Made by a program: the position numbers and the translations under genes. Under the pieces are notes generated by a model that saw only the letters and a program-made list of their open reading frames with translations, searched no databases and was not told the origin of the DNA. 57,829 bases of DNA from Acidimicrobium ferrooxidans (GTDB taxonomy: Bacteria; Actinomycetota; Geothermincolia; Fen-727; Anoxymicrobiaceae), in assembly GCA_020723485.1 (NCBI GenBank), contig DYIU01000001.1, positions 821,850 through 879,678 of the forward strand. The letters run 5' to 3'. Below are positions 24,673 to 32,867 of the stretch, in pieces (positions within the stretch are counted from its first letter, which is position 1; the number at the start of each line of letters is the position of its first letter).

Positions 24673-25848
24673 CTAATCGCAGGAGCACTTGATCGGCTCG
24701 TTCTTCACCGTCGTCGCCAGGCACTTGTTGCAGTTCACGCACGACACCTGGGAGACTCCCTTCCTCAGCTCATCCACAAGACGCAGCTCCCTGATGAAGG
24801 GCCGCGACATGGATATCATGTCCACAGAGCCGTCCTCGAGCACCTTCTCCATGTACTCGGCGTGCCGCAGGCCGCCGACCAGCGAGAGCTTCATCCGGGG
24901 CACCGCCGCCCTTATCGTGCGCGCCGCTTCCAGGTTGTACCCCTCCTCGTAGTCGAACTTACCGACCATCCTTCGCATCACCAGCCAGCCGGCCGGCCGC
25001 TTGGCCGGCGGCAGGGCTCCCACCATCTCTTTCAAGGGCAGGTCGCCGCGCCAGATGTTCATGTTGGAGAATGACCCGGTGCCGCACGTAGTCTCCACGC
25101 AGTCGATTCCCATCTCGGAGAGCCATGCGGTGTAGCGGGCGGCGAGCTCCGGGGTTATGCCCCGCTGCGGGGTGAAGTCGTTCACGCTCAACTTGATCAT
25201 CAGGAATGAGGAGGCCGGCTTAAGATCGAGCCACCTGTTGAAGACCTCGCGCACGAACCGGAACCGGTTAGCGTCGCTGCCGCCCCATTCGTCGTCGCGC
25301 CGGTTGAAGAACGGCGAGAGGAACTGGTTCACCAGGAACCCGTGGCCGCCGTGGAGCTGAAGCCCGTCCACTCCCAGCTCGAACGCGCGGCGGGCCGCCT
25401 CCGCGTAATCGTCTATGGTGCTCTCTATCTCCGCCGGGCTCATGACCCGAGGGCGGGCCAGGAACATCGGGTCGAGCTTGCCCTTTGATGGGGCGACGCA
25501 CCTCTGCCCGGTGACCTTCCGAAACGTCTGCCTTCCGGCGTGCTGGATCTGGAAGGCCACCTTGCTCCCGTTCGCGTGGATGATATCGACGAGCCTGCCC
25601 AACCCGGGGAGGAACCTGTCATCACTTATTGACGCGGAGTGCGTGCCGAACCTCCCGACGTCGTTGACGTGCATGGTGCCCGGCACGATGAGGCCGATGC
25701 CGGTGCTCGCCAGCACGCTGTACCTCTCGATGTGCCTGTCGGTGATGTTCCCTTCTTCATCGGCCATGCTCTCCATGGTTGCCGAGTGCATGATACGGTT
25801 TGTGAGCTTGACCTCCCCCAGCTTCACCGGCTCGAACAGCCTGGACAT
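24673..25848 (-). CDS. Old-yellow-enzyme-family flavin reductase with Fe-S tail
   Basis: A 391-residue FMN TIM-barrel protein of the OYE/2,4-dienoyl-CoA reductase family. Barrel signatures are FEPVKLGEVKLTNRI at the start, FQIQHAGRQ, and HGGHGFLVNQFLSPFFNRR. The C-terminus has the cluster motif C370-x2-C373-x2-C376-x11-C388 (CVNCNKCLATTVKNEPIKC), as in bacterial dienoyl-CoA reductase, trimethylamine dehydrogenase and clostridial enoate reductase. Unlike those 640-730 residue enzymes the protein ends there, without the FAD/NAD domain, so electrons must come from another protein, perhaps a ferredoxin or Fe-S subunit of this operon. Reduction of an activated C=C bond is the expected reaction. 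Confidence 0.8.
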   Translation of the reverse strand: MSRLFEPVKLGEVKLTNRIMHSATMESMADEEGNITDRHIERYSVLASTGIGLIVPGTMHVNDVGRFGTHSASISDDRFLPGLGRLVDIIHANGSKVAFQIQHAGRQTFRKVTGQRCVAPSKGKLDPMFLARPRVMSPAEIESTIDDYAEAARRAFELGVDGLQLHGGHGFLVNQFLSPFFNRRDDEWGGSDANRFRFVREVFNRWLDLKPASSFLMIKLSVNDFTPQRGITPELAARYTAWLSEMGIDCVETTCGTGSFSNMNIWRGDLPLKEMVGALPPAKRPAGWLVMRRMVGKFDYEEGYNLEAARTIRAAVPRMKLSLVGGLRHAEYMEKVLEDGSVDMISMSRPFIRELRLVDELRKGVSQVSCVNCNKCLATTVKNEPIKCSCD

Positions 25849-25879
25849 CGGAAATTCCTCCCTGTCAGTTCATGACCCG

Positions 25880-26728
25880 CTAGGTATAGAAGTCGGGCAG
25901 CAGGTCGAGCCCGGGCAGCTGGTCCGGGTCGTGCCCGTATATGACGCGCGTTTCAGGCAGCTCCTCGAGCAGCGACATGATGCTCTTGAGGCTGGCCAAC
26001 GCGGCCACGTAATCCCCCTTGGGCGGTATACCCTCTTCGACGTTGGCCTTGCGGTGAGCCGCGTCAAAAGTGAGCAGGATGGGGCCTTTGCGCGCGTTCA
26101 GCAGGACCGCGACGTTGCCCCTGGTGTGCCCCGCCGCCCTCAGCACGAACACGGAACCGTCGGAGAAGAAGTCGCACGCCTGGCGGAACGGCCCGAAGCT
26201 CCCGTCGTAAACAAGCGGCCTGACCTCCAGGCCCTCGAGGAACCCCTTGATGTAGCCACCCGCCGTCCCCAGGGGCGAACGGGCCGCGGAAAGCTCTGCC
26301 TCGTCTACATATATCGCCGAACCCCGGCCGAATTTCGGCAGGCCGGAGGCGTGGTCCAGGTGCAGGTGCGACATTATGACGTAAGGTATGTCCGACGCGG
26401 AGACTCCGAGCGTAGCGAGCTGGCTCACCACGTCGCCGCCCTTTTCCGCTTTGGTTTTGACCACCCTTCCGAGCAGCGGGCCGAAGTTGCCTAGAGAGCT
26501 TTCGCAGAAGCAGGCATCGAGCCCCGTGTCCATGAGCGTCCAGCCCTTCTCGGGGTGCTCGAGCAGGAACGCCAGCACGGGATTGAACCTCTCGTCCTTC
26601 GGCATCGACTTGAACCGGGGGCTCTTCTTGTTGAAATGGATGTTACCGCTCATATGCACGGACCCCGTTTTCATCACGTAGAGCTTCAGGTCGTGCGGGT
26701 CGTCGAGCAGGCCTCGCATGTCAGTCAC
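25880..26728 (-). CDS. Metallo-beta-lactamase-fold hydrolase, lactonase-like
   Basis: A 282-residue MBL-fold protein. The metal motif is SHLHLDHASG (HxHxDH, about residues 117-126), with further ligands in AAGHTRGNVAVLL and LTFDAAH, and a final GHDP. The order and spacing, and the TLMDTGLD strand before the motif, resemble N-acyl-homoserine-lactonase-type proteins; many relatives hydrolyse unrelated lactones or thioesters. GTG 26728 is chosen: AGGAGG is 6 bases upstream and the codon overlaps the stop of the hydratase small subunit (GTGA). The in-frame ATG 4 residues later is too far from the ribosome site. In this operon lactone or thioester hydrolysis is more likely than quorum quenching. 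Confidence 0.75.
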   Translation of the reverse strand: MTDMRGLLDDPHDLKLYVMKTGSVHMSGNIHFNKKSPRFKSMPKDERFNPVLAFLLEHPEKGWTLMDTGLDACFCESSLGNFGPLLGRVVKTKAEKGGDVVSQLATLGVSASDIPYVIMSHLHLDHASGLPKFGRGSAIYVDEAELSAARSPLGTAGGYIKGFLEGLEVRPLVYDGSFGPFRQACDFFSDGSVFVLRAAGHTRGNVAVLLNARKGPILLTFDAAHRKANVEEGIPPKGDYVAALASLKSIMSLLEELPETRVIYGHDPDQLPGLDLLPDFYT

Positions 26729-27225
26729 TGAGCACCTCCTGTCTTCTCCTTGAGCAGCTCCAGGATGCCGCCCCGCGTGATTATCTCGAGCATCTCGGGG
26801 GAAAGGCGCTCGCCGCTCATTACGGCACCGCCGGCAACGTTGGTCACGCTTGCTTTCTCCACGTCTATCGAGGCAGTGTCCCCGTCGGCGAAAGCTCCCG
26901 CGACATCCTTGCAGGCCAGTACCGGCAGGCCGATTGCGATAGCCGACCGGAAGAAGATGCGACCGAAAGACTCGGCGACCACACAGCTTATCCCCATCGC
27001 CTTGAGCACCTGGGGCGCCTGCTCCCTGGAGGAGCCGCACCCGAAGTTGCCGCCCGCGACTATCACGTCGCCGGGTCTCACCTCGGCGCGGAACTCCGGC
27101 CTGACGCTCTCGAGCGCATGCTCCGCGATCTCTTCGATAGGCGCGTCGAGCAGCCTGCCGGGGCAGATGACGTCGGTATCCAGGTTGTCTCCCAATAACC
27201 AAACCCGGCCCTGGAATTGCTCCAT
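26725..27225 (-). CDS. Aconitase-family hydratase small subunit (LeuD/DmdB-like)
   Basis: A 166-residue swivelling-domain subunit. It shows GDNLDTDVICPGRLL at the start and the substrate-recognition loop GGNFGCGSSREQAPQVLK, followed by SFGRIFFRSAIAIGLPVL. The large subunit is encoded immediately upstream with an 11-base gap. Family members hydrate or dehydrate isopropylmalate, citraconate, homoaconitate or dimethylmaleate. The lyase in this operon acts on a malate derivative, so dimethylmaleate or another alkylmaleate is a fair candidate; ordinary leucine synthesis is unlikely because leuA and leuB are absent. ATG 27225 has AAGGAGGG at the correct distance; the longer frame to 27420 is a shadow of the large-subunit gene. 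Confidence 0.8.
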   Translation of the reverse strand: MEQFQGRVWLLGDNLDTDVICPGRLLDAPIEEIAEHALESVRPEFRAEVRPGDVIVAGGNFGCGSSREQAPQVLKAMGISCVVAESFGRIFFRSAIAIGLPVLACKDVAGAFADGDTASIDVEKASVTNVAGGAVMSGERLSPEMLEIITRGGILELLKEKTGGAQ

Positions 27226-27236
27226 CGGCCCTCCTT

Positions 27237-28490
27237 TTACAAGTCTCTCGGGTCTGCGATATACCCGGCCGCCGCCGAGGCCGCCACGGTCGCCGGGGAC
27301 GCAAGGTAAACTCCGGCCTTGTCGCTGCCCATCCGCCCTATGAAGTTGCGGTTCGTGCTCGCGACGCAGGCCTCGTCCTGGGCGAGAAGGCCTCCGTGCG
27401 AACCGAAGCACGGCCCGCATCCCGGGTTCATCACGATCGCGCCGGCGTCGACGAGGTCGGCGAGCGTCCCATCATCAATTGCCAGCCTGTACACGGCCCA
27501 GGATGCTGGGTAAACGAGCATGCGCACGTCCGGGTGAACGCTCCTGCCCTTCAGGAGCAGCGCGGCCGCCTGAAGGTCCTCGAGCCGGCCGTTGGTGCAG
27601 GAGCCGAGCAGCGCCTGGTGGATCGGTGTCCTCTCGAGCGACGAGACCGGCTGGACGTTCTCGACGGTATGGGGGAGTGCCACCTGGGGCTCGAGCGACG
27701 TGAGATCCAAGGAGTACTCGGCGAAGACACGGGCCGATTCGTCGAACACCAGCGGGTCATACCCGCCGACGGGAAGCCCGTGCAGGAACTCTTCGGCCCG
27801 GGCGTCGGTCTCGAAGAAGCAGAACTTGGCGCCGATCTCCATCGACATGTTGCTGATGGTCATACGGCTCGCCATGGTCATGGCCCCAGCGCCGGTCCCC
27901 GAGAACTCGGCCGCCCTGTACTGAGCCACCTCGGCCCCGTGGTCGCCGGCAATCTTGAGTATCACGTCCTTTGACATCACAAGCGGCGGAAGGTCTCCCT
28001 CCAGGTGGAACCGCACGGTCTCGGGCACTCTGAACCAGAGCCTGCCGGTGGCGAGCGCGTACGCCATCTCAGTGAAGCCGATCCCGCAGGAGGCGGCCCC
28101 GAGGGCGCCGTACGTGCACGTGTGGGAATCGGTGCCGACGATGAGCTCGCCAGGGAGCGCGTGTCCGCGCTCCATCATTACCTGGTGGGCGACGCCGTAC
28201 CGCCCGTCGTAGAAGTTCGGCAGGCCGAACGCGGACACCGCCCCTCTCACTATCTTCTGTATCATGGCTGCCCGCTCGGTGGGCGGAGGCACGTAGTGGT
28301 CCATTATCACCACGACCCGCTCCGGGTCGAACACCTTCGAGATGCCTGCCGCGCCGAGGTTCATGGCGACCGCAGCGAATCCCTCGTTGCACATCGCCTT
28401 GTCTATGTCCGCCGTCACGTAGTCCCCCGGCGCCACCGTGTCCCGCCCGGAGGCCCTCGCCAGTATCCTTTCTGCTGAGGTCATCGCCAT
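27237..28490 (-). CDS. Aconitase-family hydratase large subunit (LeuC/DmdA-like)
   Basis: A 417-residue 4Fe-4S hydro-lyase subunit of the shorter HACN/LeuC2 type found with separate small subunits. The cluster ligands are C298 (LGSCTNGR), C358 and C361 (NPGCGPCFG). Other conserved parts are DHYVPPP (about 64-70), GTDSHTCTYGALGA (about 119-132) and SNMSMEIGAK. It catalyses reversible addition of water to a carboxylated alkene; specificity depends on the small subunit. In operon B it precedes the small subunit, MBL, OYE and lyase genes with gaps of 37 bases or fewer. 2,3-Dimethylmalate or a related alkylmalate is my preferred product, by analogy with DmdAB; 3-isopropylmalate is the alternative. 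Confidence 0.8.
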   Translation of the reverse strand: MAMTSAERILARASGRDTVAPGDYVTADIDKAMCNEGFAAVAMNLGAAGISKVFDPERVVVIMDHYVPPPTERAAMIQKIVRGAVSAFGLPNFYDGRYGVAHQVMMERGHALPGELIVGTDSHTCTYGALGAASCGIGFTEMAYALATGRLWFRVPETVRFHLEGDLPPLVMSKDVILKIAGDHGAEVAQYRAAEFSGTGAGAMTMASRMTISNMSMEIGAKFCFFETDARAEEFLHGLPVGGYDPLVFDESARVFAEYSLDLTSLEPQVALPHTVENVQPVSSLERTPIHQALLGSCTNGRLEDLQAAALLLKGRSVHPDVRMLVYPASWAVYRLAIDDGTLADLVDAGAIVMNPGCGPCFGSHGGLLAQDEACVASTNRNFIGRMGSDKAGVYLASPATVAASAAAGYIADPRDL

Positions 28491-28524
28491 CAGAAACGGT
28501 CTCCTTCCACCGCCGGCTCAGCGA

Positions 28525-29526
28525 CTACGAGCCGTACTTCTTTCGCAGCGCACGTATGTCCACGGGCTCCAGCTCCGCTTCATCCCTCACCAGCTTCACC
28601 GCGTTTTCCGGGCACCTGTCCACGCACACTCCGCAGCCCATGCACTTGGCGAAGTCCACGACGGCCTTCTCCGCCTCCTCGTCCACCGTCATGGCCAGGA
28701 AGTGGCACGTCTCCTCGCATATCGCGCAGCCGCTGCACGCGTCCGCGTCAAGGACCGCCTTGTAACCGGAGGGCACCACGCAGGGCACCGCCCCGCCGAA
28801 GGCATTATGGGCGAGCATCCCCACGCAGCAGCACTTGCAGCAGTTGCAGATCGAGTAGAAGTTGCGGTTGAGCTCCTTGCGCCAGAACGCCAGTTGCGGC
28901 ACGCCGAACTCATGGCACTGCTCCAGCACGTGGACCGCTTCATCCTGGGAGCACTTCCGGAACCTGGGGTCTTCCGCGATGACCGTCGCCCACGGCTCAC
29001 CGATGAAGAAGCAGCAGTCGATGCCAAGCTCGCCCTCGAGGTCCTGCCCCATCGGCTCGCAGTAGTCCGCGCGGGTCAGCCGGCATGCGCACTTTCCAAG
29101 GGCGATGGCGTCGGGGTTCTCCAGGATGATGCTGTTCGCCTGGGTAAACGGGATGACGTTGCTGATATTGCGCAGGTCGATCGGCTCCTGGATGGTGACA
29201 AGCTGCTTGGCGTCATCCAGCGTGACCACCTTGCTCGCGTAAGGTATGGTCTCCTTGCTGAAGAGGTCGAGCCTCACCGACTCCAGGTACGCCTGCATGA
29301 AGACCTCGAGGGTCTCGTCCAGCTCCTCTGGAGGGGCCTTGGTGGTCGCCAGTCCCGCCAGTTCGGATAGCCGGTAGACCATGTTGAAGTGGTGCTTCAG
29401 GTACATGTAGGCGACGAAGAAGTTGTTTTTCTCGTCCACACCGTACGATTCCAGAAGCCTCTGGATGGACGGGTCGAGCGTCACCCCGAACTGGTCCGCC
29501 GTCACGGCCGTTTCTGTTTCATCCAT
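28525..29526 (-). CDS. Fe-S protein with CxCCxCCC motif and C-terminal ferredoxin domain
   Basis: A 333-residue protein. The N-terminal 140 residues are helical with no Cys. Then come KCACRLTRADYC and GIDCCFFIGEP, the dense cluster CNCCKCCCVGM, and a C-terminal ferredoxin domain with two motifs (CSGCAICEETC and CMGCGVCVDRCPE). The 270-residue protein at 43567 has the same order: CPCRFGEQC, GCLLMGDS, CFCCECCC and a two-cluster ferredoxin. Similar proteins are annotated only as 4Fe-4S binding proteins. It probably transfers electrons between the Mo/W enzyme and another operon B enzyme such as the OYE-type reductase, but this is inferred from position. GGGGGGAT precedes the ATG. Confidence 0.7.
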   Translation of the reverse strand: MDETETAVTADQFGVTLDPSIQRLLESYGVDEKNNFFVAYMYLKHHFNMVYRLSELAGLATTKAPPEELDETLEVFMQAYLESVRLDLFSKETIPYASKVVTLDDAKQLVTIQEPIDLRNISNVIPFTQANSIILENPDAIALGKCACRLTRADYCEPMGQDLEGELGIDCCFFIGEPWATVIAEDPRFRKCSQDEAVHVLEQCHEFGVPQLAFWRKELNRNFYSICNCCKCCCVGMLAHNAFGGAVPCVVPSGYKAVLDADACSGCAICEETCHFLAMTVDEEAEKAVVDFAKCMGCGVCVDRCPENAVKLVRDEAELEPVDIRALRKKYGS

Positions 29527-29568
29527 TCTGATCCCCCCTCGGATCCTGTCTGCCCCCAGGGCGGGCTG

Positions 29569-30168
29569 CTACTTGACGTAGAAGACCGACGGATCGGTCC
29601 GCTTCTCGGGGAAGAGCTGGAAGCCTTTCCGGCTCTCGATGAGCCTGGAGACCTCGCTCTCCGGGTCGTCGATGTCGCCGAACTCCCGGCAGCTCGTCGG
29701 GCATATCTCCACGCAGGCGGGCACGTCACCCTCGCGCAGCCGCTCGATACAGAAGTCGCACTTCTGCACCACGCCCTCGTGCCGCAGCAGCTCGCGCTTG
29801 CCGTACGGTATCTCGGTGTCCGGGAAGTAGAAGCGGCGCTTGGAGACGTAGGTCCTCGCCGGGTACGGGCAGTTCGCGATGCACGCCCGGCAGCCCGCGC
29901 ACTTGTCGTAATCGATGAGTACCAGGCCCTCCTCTGTCTTGTGCGAGGCGCCGGTGGGGCAGACCGCCACGCAGAGCGGGTCGGAGCAGTGGTAGCACAG
30001 CACCGGCATGAACAACCTGGTCACCTGGGGGTACTTGCCCCACTCCTTCTCGAGCACCCTGCCCCAGAACACGCCCGGCTGGGTGCCGTGTTCGGCCTTG
30101 CAGGCCATGGTGCAGGCGTTGCACCCGATGCAGAGCTTGAGGTCAATGACCATCCCGTACCTGGCCAT
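29569..30168 (-). CDS. Four-cluster ferredoxin subunit of the Mo/W oxidoreductase (PsrB/NrfC/DmsB type)
   Basis: A 199-residue electron-transfer subunit with the usual four cysteine clusters: CIGCNACTMACK (C13, C16, C19, C23), CYHCSDPLCVAVCP, CAGCRACIANCPYPAR and CDFCIERL...CVEICPT. It lacks a Tat signal and a membrane anchor, and no PsrC/NrfD-type membrane subunit is encoded nearby, so the complex with the catalytic subunit is probably cytoplasmic. It is encoded directly behind that subunit (1-base gap) and preceded by AAGGAGGGGG. It should carry electrons between the molybdopterin site and a soluble partner. Confidence 0.85.
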   Translation of the reverse strand: MARYGMVIDLKLCIGCNACTMACKAEHGTQPGVFWGRVLEKEWGKYPQVTRLFMPVLCYHCSDPLCVAVCPTGASHKTEEGLVLIDYDKCAGCRACIANCPYPARTYVSKRRFYFPDTEIPYGKRELLRHEGVVQKCDFCIERLREGDVPACVEICPTSCREFGDIDDPESEVSRLIESRKGFQLFPEKRTDPSVFYVK

Positions 30169-30169
30169 C

Positions 30170-32803
30170 TCAGTCCCCCTCCTTGTAGATCTTCACCTTC
30201 GCGCAGGTATCGATCTGGCCGCTGACCGTTTCCACCATGTCCCAGTCGAAGGCGATGAGCGCGTTGTGATTGACGCCCTTCCCCCGGGCGATAGCCTTTT
30301 GTCCGGCCCACTGGCCGAGGTGCCCGCCCAGCGTGCCGACCACCTGGGGATGGATGCATTCGGTCAACCGCACCGTGCCCTTTACCTTGCCGGTCCTGGA
30401 CTCCACGCAGACCGTGTCGCCGTCCTCGATGCCCTTCTCCGCGGCGGTCTCCGAGTTCAGAAGGATGTTGTAATCGAGGCGGTTGCGCGAGCAGATATCG
30501 CTTATCCATGGGTTGTCGGCGCTGACCGAATGGCTGTGCAGCGCGAGCCTCGAGCTGGTCAGGAAGAGGTCGTACTCCTCGTCGGTATCCTCGCGGGCCG
30601 GGCAGGGGGTCCACGTGGGCAGGGGATTGTAGGACGAGACGTCCCACCAGTCCATGCCCAGCTCCCGCGTTACCTTCTCCACCTGTTTGCCCACGTCGAT
30701 GAGCTGCTCCATGTAGATAGGCGCGCGCGCGTCGTTCATGGGGCTCGGGTACGACTCCTCCAGGCTCTTCTCACCCAGGTTGAGCACCGGCATCTCCGGC
30801 GTGAAGAGCTCAGGCGTGACCTCCTTGTCCGCTATCCAGGCGAACATCTCGGCCTGCCTCATGCATATCTCCCTGACCGAGTACTTGCGGTCGGGCTCCA
30901 GCGCGAGACCATCGATCATGAGAAGGCCGGTACCCACGTTCACGACATCGTTGAACTCGGCCAGCAGCCCGAGGCGGTCGGCGATGTCTATCATCACCTC
31001 GATCCAGCTGCGCACCTCCCCGGGGGCCTCCACCACGGGCTGGACTATCTGGTAGTACCAGTCGCCCGGCCCCGGCTTCTGGAAGCCCGCCGGCGCGTTC
31101 GGCGGGAAGAACCAGTACCGCTCGAAATCGTGCGCCTCGGGGAGGATGATGTCCGCGAACTCGAGCGTCTCGTCTATCTTGATGGCGAACCCCACTATGA
31201 AGTCGAGGGCCTTGAGCATCTCGGCCACTTTCTCGGGGTCGGGAACGCTGATCATCGGGTTCGTGCGGCAGGTTATCATCACCTCCGGCTTGTAAGGGAT
31301 GTTGAACTTCTCGGGGTCGGTGATGGTGAATATCGGCATTATGGGTATGAAGCCGGTCACCGGCAGGAGCTCTCGCAGGCTCAGGTGCTCGGGAGGGGAG
31401 ACCTCCCTTGGAGGGTAAGGCGAGATGAAGCAGGCGAATGAGTCCATCCCGATGAAGAGCTTCGTGTGCTGGTCGGTGGTGAGCATCCCGTCCCTGCCTG
31501 GGAACATGTTCCAGTAGTTGAAGGGCCCGTGGGGGTTCGTGCCGATGAGCCCGCCGGGGGCGTTCAGGTTCCCCACCATCGTGTTGAGCAGCATCAGCGA
31601 CAGGCAGGTGTGCCAGCTGTTCTTGTGGTGCGAGGCCCCACGCTTCCACTCGATGGTCGACGGCCTCAGGGGCAGGGTTTCCCCCTTCATGTTGATTGTG
31701 GCGCCGATGGTCGCAGCCTCGCCGAACTCTTTTGCCAGGTGCCGGATGGTCTCAACCGGCACCGTGGTGATGCGAGAGACCTCCTCGAGCGGGTAATTCT
31801 CGCGTATGTGCGTCATCAGGACCTCGAAGGCGGGCCTGCACTTGACTCCGTCCACCTCGAACTCGCCCTCCAGGGCGAAGTCGCCGACGTCCGGCGCGTC
31901 ATACTCCTTTGCGATGCCTTCGGCCGCGTCCCACACCAGGGGCTTCTCGTCCTCCCCTCCGCGGACGTAATGGCCGTCCGGGCCGATAAGGTACGGTGCG
32001 TTGGTCTTTTTCTTGAGGAACTCCGCGTCGTAGATGCCGAGCTCATTCACCAGCGCGTTCACCATCCCCAGCGCGAGGGCCCCGTCGGTTCCCGGCAGTA
32101 TCGGCACCCACTCGTCCGCCTTGGCGGCCGCGTGCCCGCAGATCGGGTCGATGACAACCAGCTTCGCGCCCCTCCTGCGGGCCTCGGCCATGTCCGCTAT
32201 GGCCTCGATGGGATTGTTGTTCACCCCGTGGCCCAGCTGGGAGCCGCACAGGATGATGTGGTTGCAGTGGGCAAGGTCGATCTCCGAGTTTATTGCCCCG
32301 ATCGTCTGGTAGAAGATGGTGTGCAGGCCGTTCCCGCAGGTGACGGTGTAGAACTGGTCGTTGGGGGTCCCGAAGGCGGCCGCGAACATCTGGGCGATAT
32401 GGAAGTTGCACAGGTCGAACGTGTTGATGACGAGTTTGCGGGGGTCCTCCTCGCGGACCTTCCTGAGCTTCTCCACCACTATGTCCAGCGCGTCGTCCCA
32501 GCTTATCTCCTTCCACCCCGGGTCAACGCCTATGCCCTTCTCGGGGTTCGTCCGGACGAGCGGCTTCAGGACGCGGTTAGGGTTGTAGAGGTCAGCTATC
32601 CTGGCCTTGGACTTGCCGCATATCTTGCCCTTCGTGCTCGGGACGTCCGGATCGCCCTTTACATCGACCACCCGGCCGTCCTTCCTGCGCACCCTGATGC
32701 CGCATATGTTGAAGCACGCGTTACAGGAGGTGACGACCCACTCGTCGTCCTCCTTCACCCCAACAGCGTTGAGCTTCTCGTCTATCGGGGAATCCTGGCC
32801 CAT
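30170..32803 (-). CDS. Molybdopterin (Mo/W) oxidoreductase, DMSO-reductase family
   Basis: The catalytic subunit, 877 residues, has the full domain set. The N-terminal 4Fe-4S site uses C27, C30, C34 and C62 (TSCNACFNICGI, KGKICGKS). The two pterin-binding halves follow (for example ILCGSQLGHGVNNNP, IDPICGHAAAKADEWVPILPGTDGAL, and near the C-terminus SSRLALHSHSVSADNPW). C156 in FYTVTCGNG is at about the place where the protein ligand to the metal occurs. There is no Tat signal, so it stays in the cytoplasm, unlike most respiratory members of the family. Only an electron-transfer subunit and Fe-S protein accompany it. Enzymes of this branch include hydroxylases, dehydroxylases and acetylene hydratase; the reaction here is unknown. 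Confidence 0.85.
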   Translation of the reverse strand: MGQDSPIDEKLNAVGVKEDDEWVVTSCNACFNICGIRVRRKDGRVVDVKGDPDVPSTKGKICGKSKARIADLYNPNRVLKPLVRTNPEKGIGVDPGWKEISWDDALDIVVEKLRKVREEDPRKLVINTFDLCNFHIAQMFAAAFGTPNDQFYTVTCGNGLHTIFYQTIGAINSEIDLAHCNHIILCGSQLGHGVNNNPIEAIADMAEARRRGAKLVVIDPICGHAAAKADEWVPILPGTDGALALGMVNALVNELGIYDAEFLKKKTNAPYLIGPDGHYVRGGEDEKPLVWDAAEGIAKEYDAPDVGDFALEGEFEVDGVKCRPAFEVLMTHIRENYPLEEVSRITTVPVETIRHLAKEFGEAATIGATINMKGETLPLRPSTIEWKRGASHHKNSWHTCLSLMLLNTMVGNLNAPGGLIGTNPHGPFNYWNMFPGRDGMLTTDQHTKLFIGMDSFACFISPYPPREVSPPEHLSLRELLPVTGFIPIMPIFTITDPEKFNIPYKPEVMITCRTNPMISVPDPEKVAEMLKALDFIVGFAIKIDETLEFADIILPEAHDFERYWFFPPNAPAGFQKPGPGDWYYQIVQPVVEAPGEVRSWIEVMIDIADRLGLLAEFNDVVNVGTGLLMIDGLALEPDRKYSVREICMRQAEMFAWIADKEVTPELFTPEMPVLNLGEKSLEESYPSPMNDARAPIYMEQLIDVGKQVEKVTRELGMDWWDVSSYNPLPTWTPCPAREDTDEEYDLFLTSSRLALHSHSVSADNPWISDICSRNRLDYNILLNSETAAEKGIEDGDTVCVESRTGKVKGTVRLTECIHPQVVGTLGGHLGQWAGQKAIARGKGVNHNALIAFDWDMVETVSGQIDTCAKVKIYKEGD

Positions 32804-32867
32804 TGCTCATCCTCCTGTATCCTTGACCGCCGGCCGCCGGGGAGCCCGGCCGCATCGAACGGAAGTG

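Noticed and set aside
25880-26728. Quorum-quenching lactonase assignment for the MBL-fold gene
   Set aside because: The motif spacing fits, but the operon is catabolic, and this subfamily includes many enzymes with unrelated substrates.
26729-27304. Fusion of the MBL-fold protein with upstream sequence
   Set aside because: The extension is a shadow of the hydratase small subunit. GTG 26728 overlaps that gene's stop and has AGGAGG before it.
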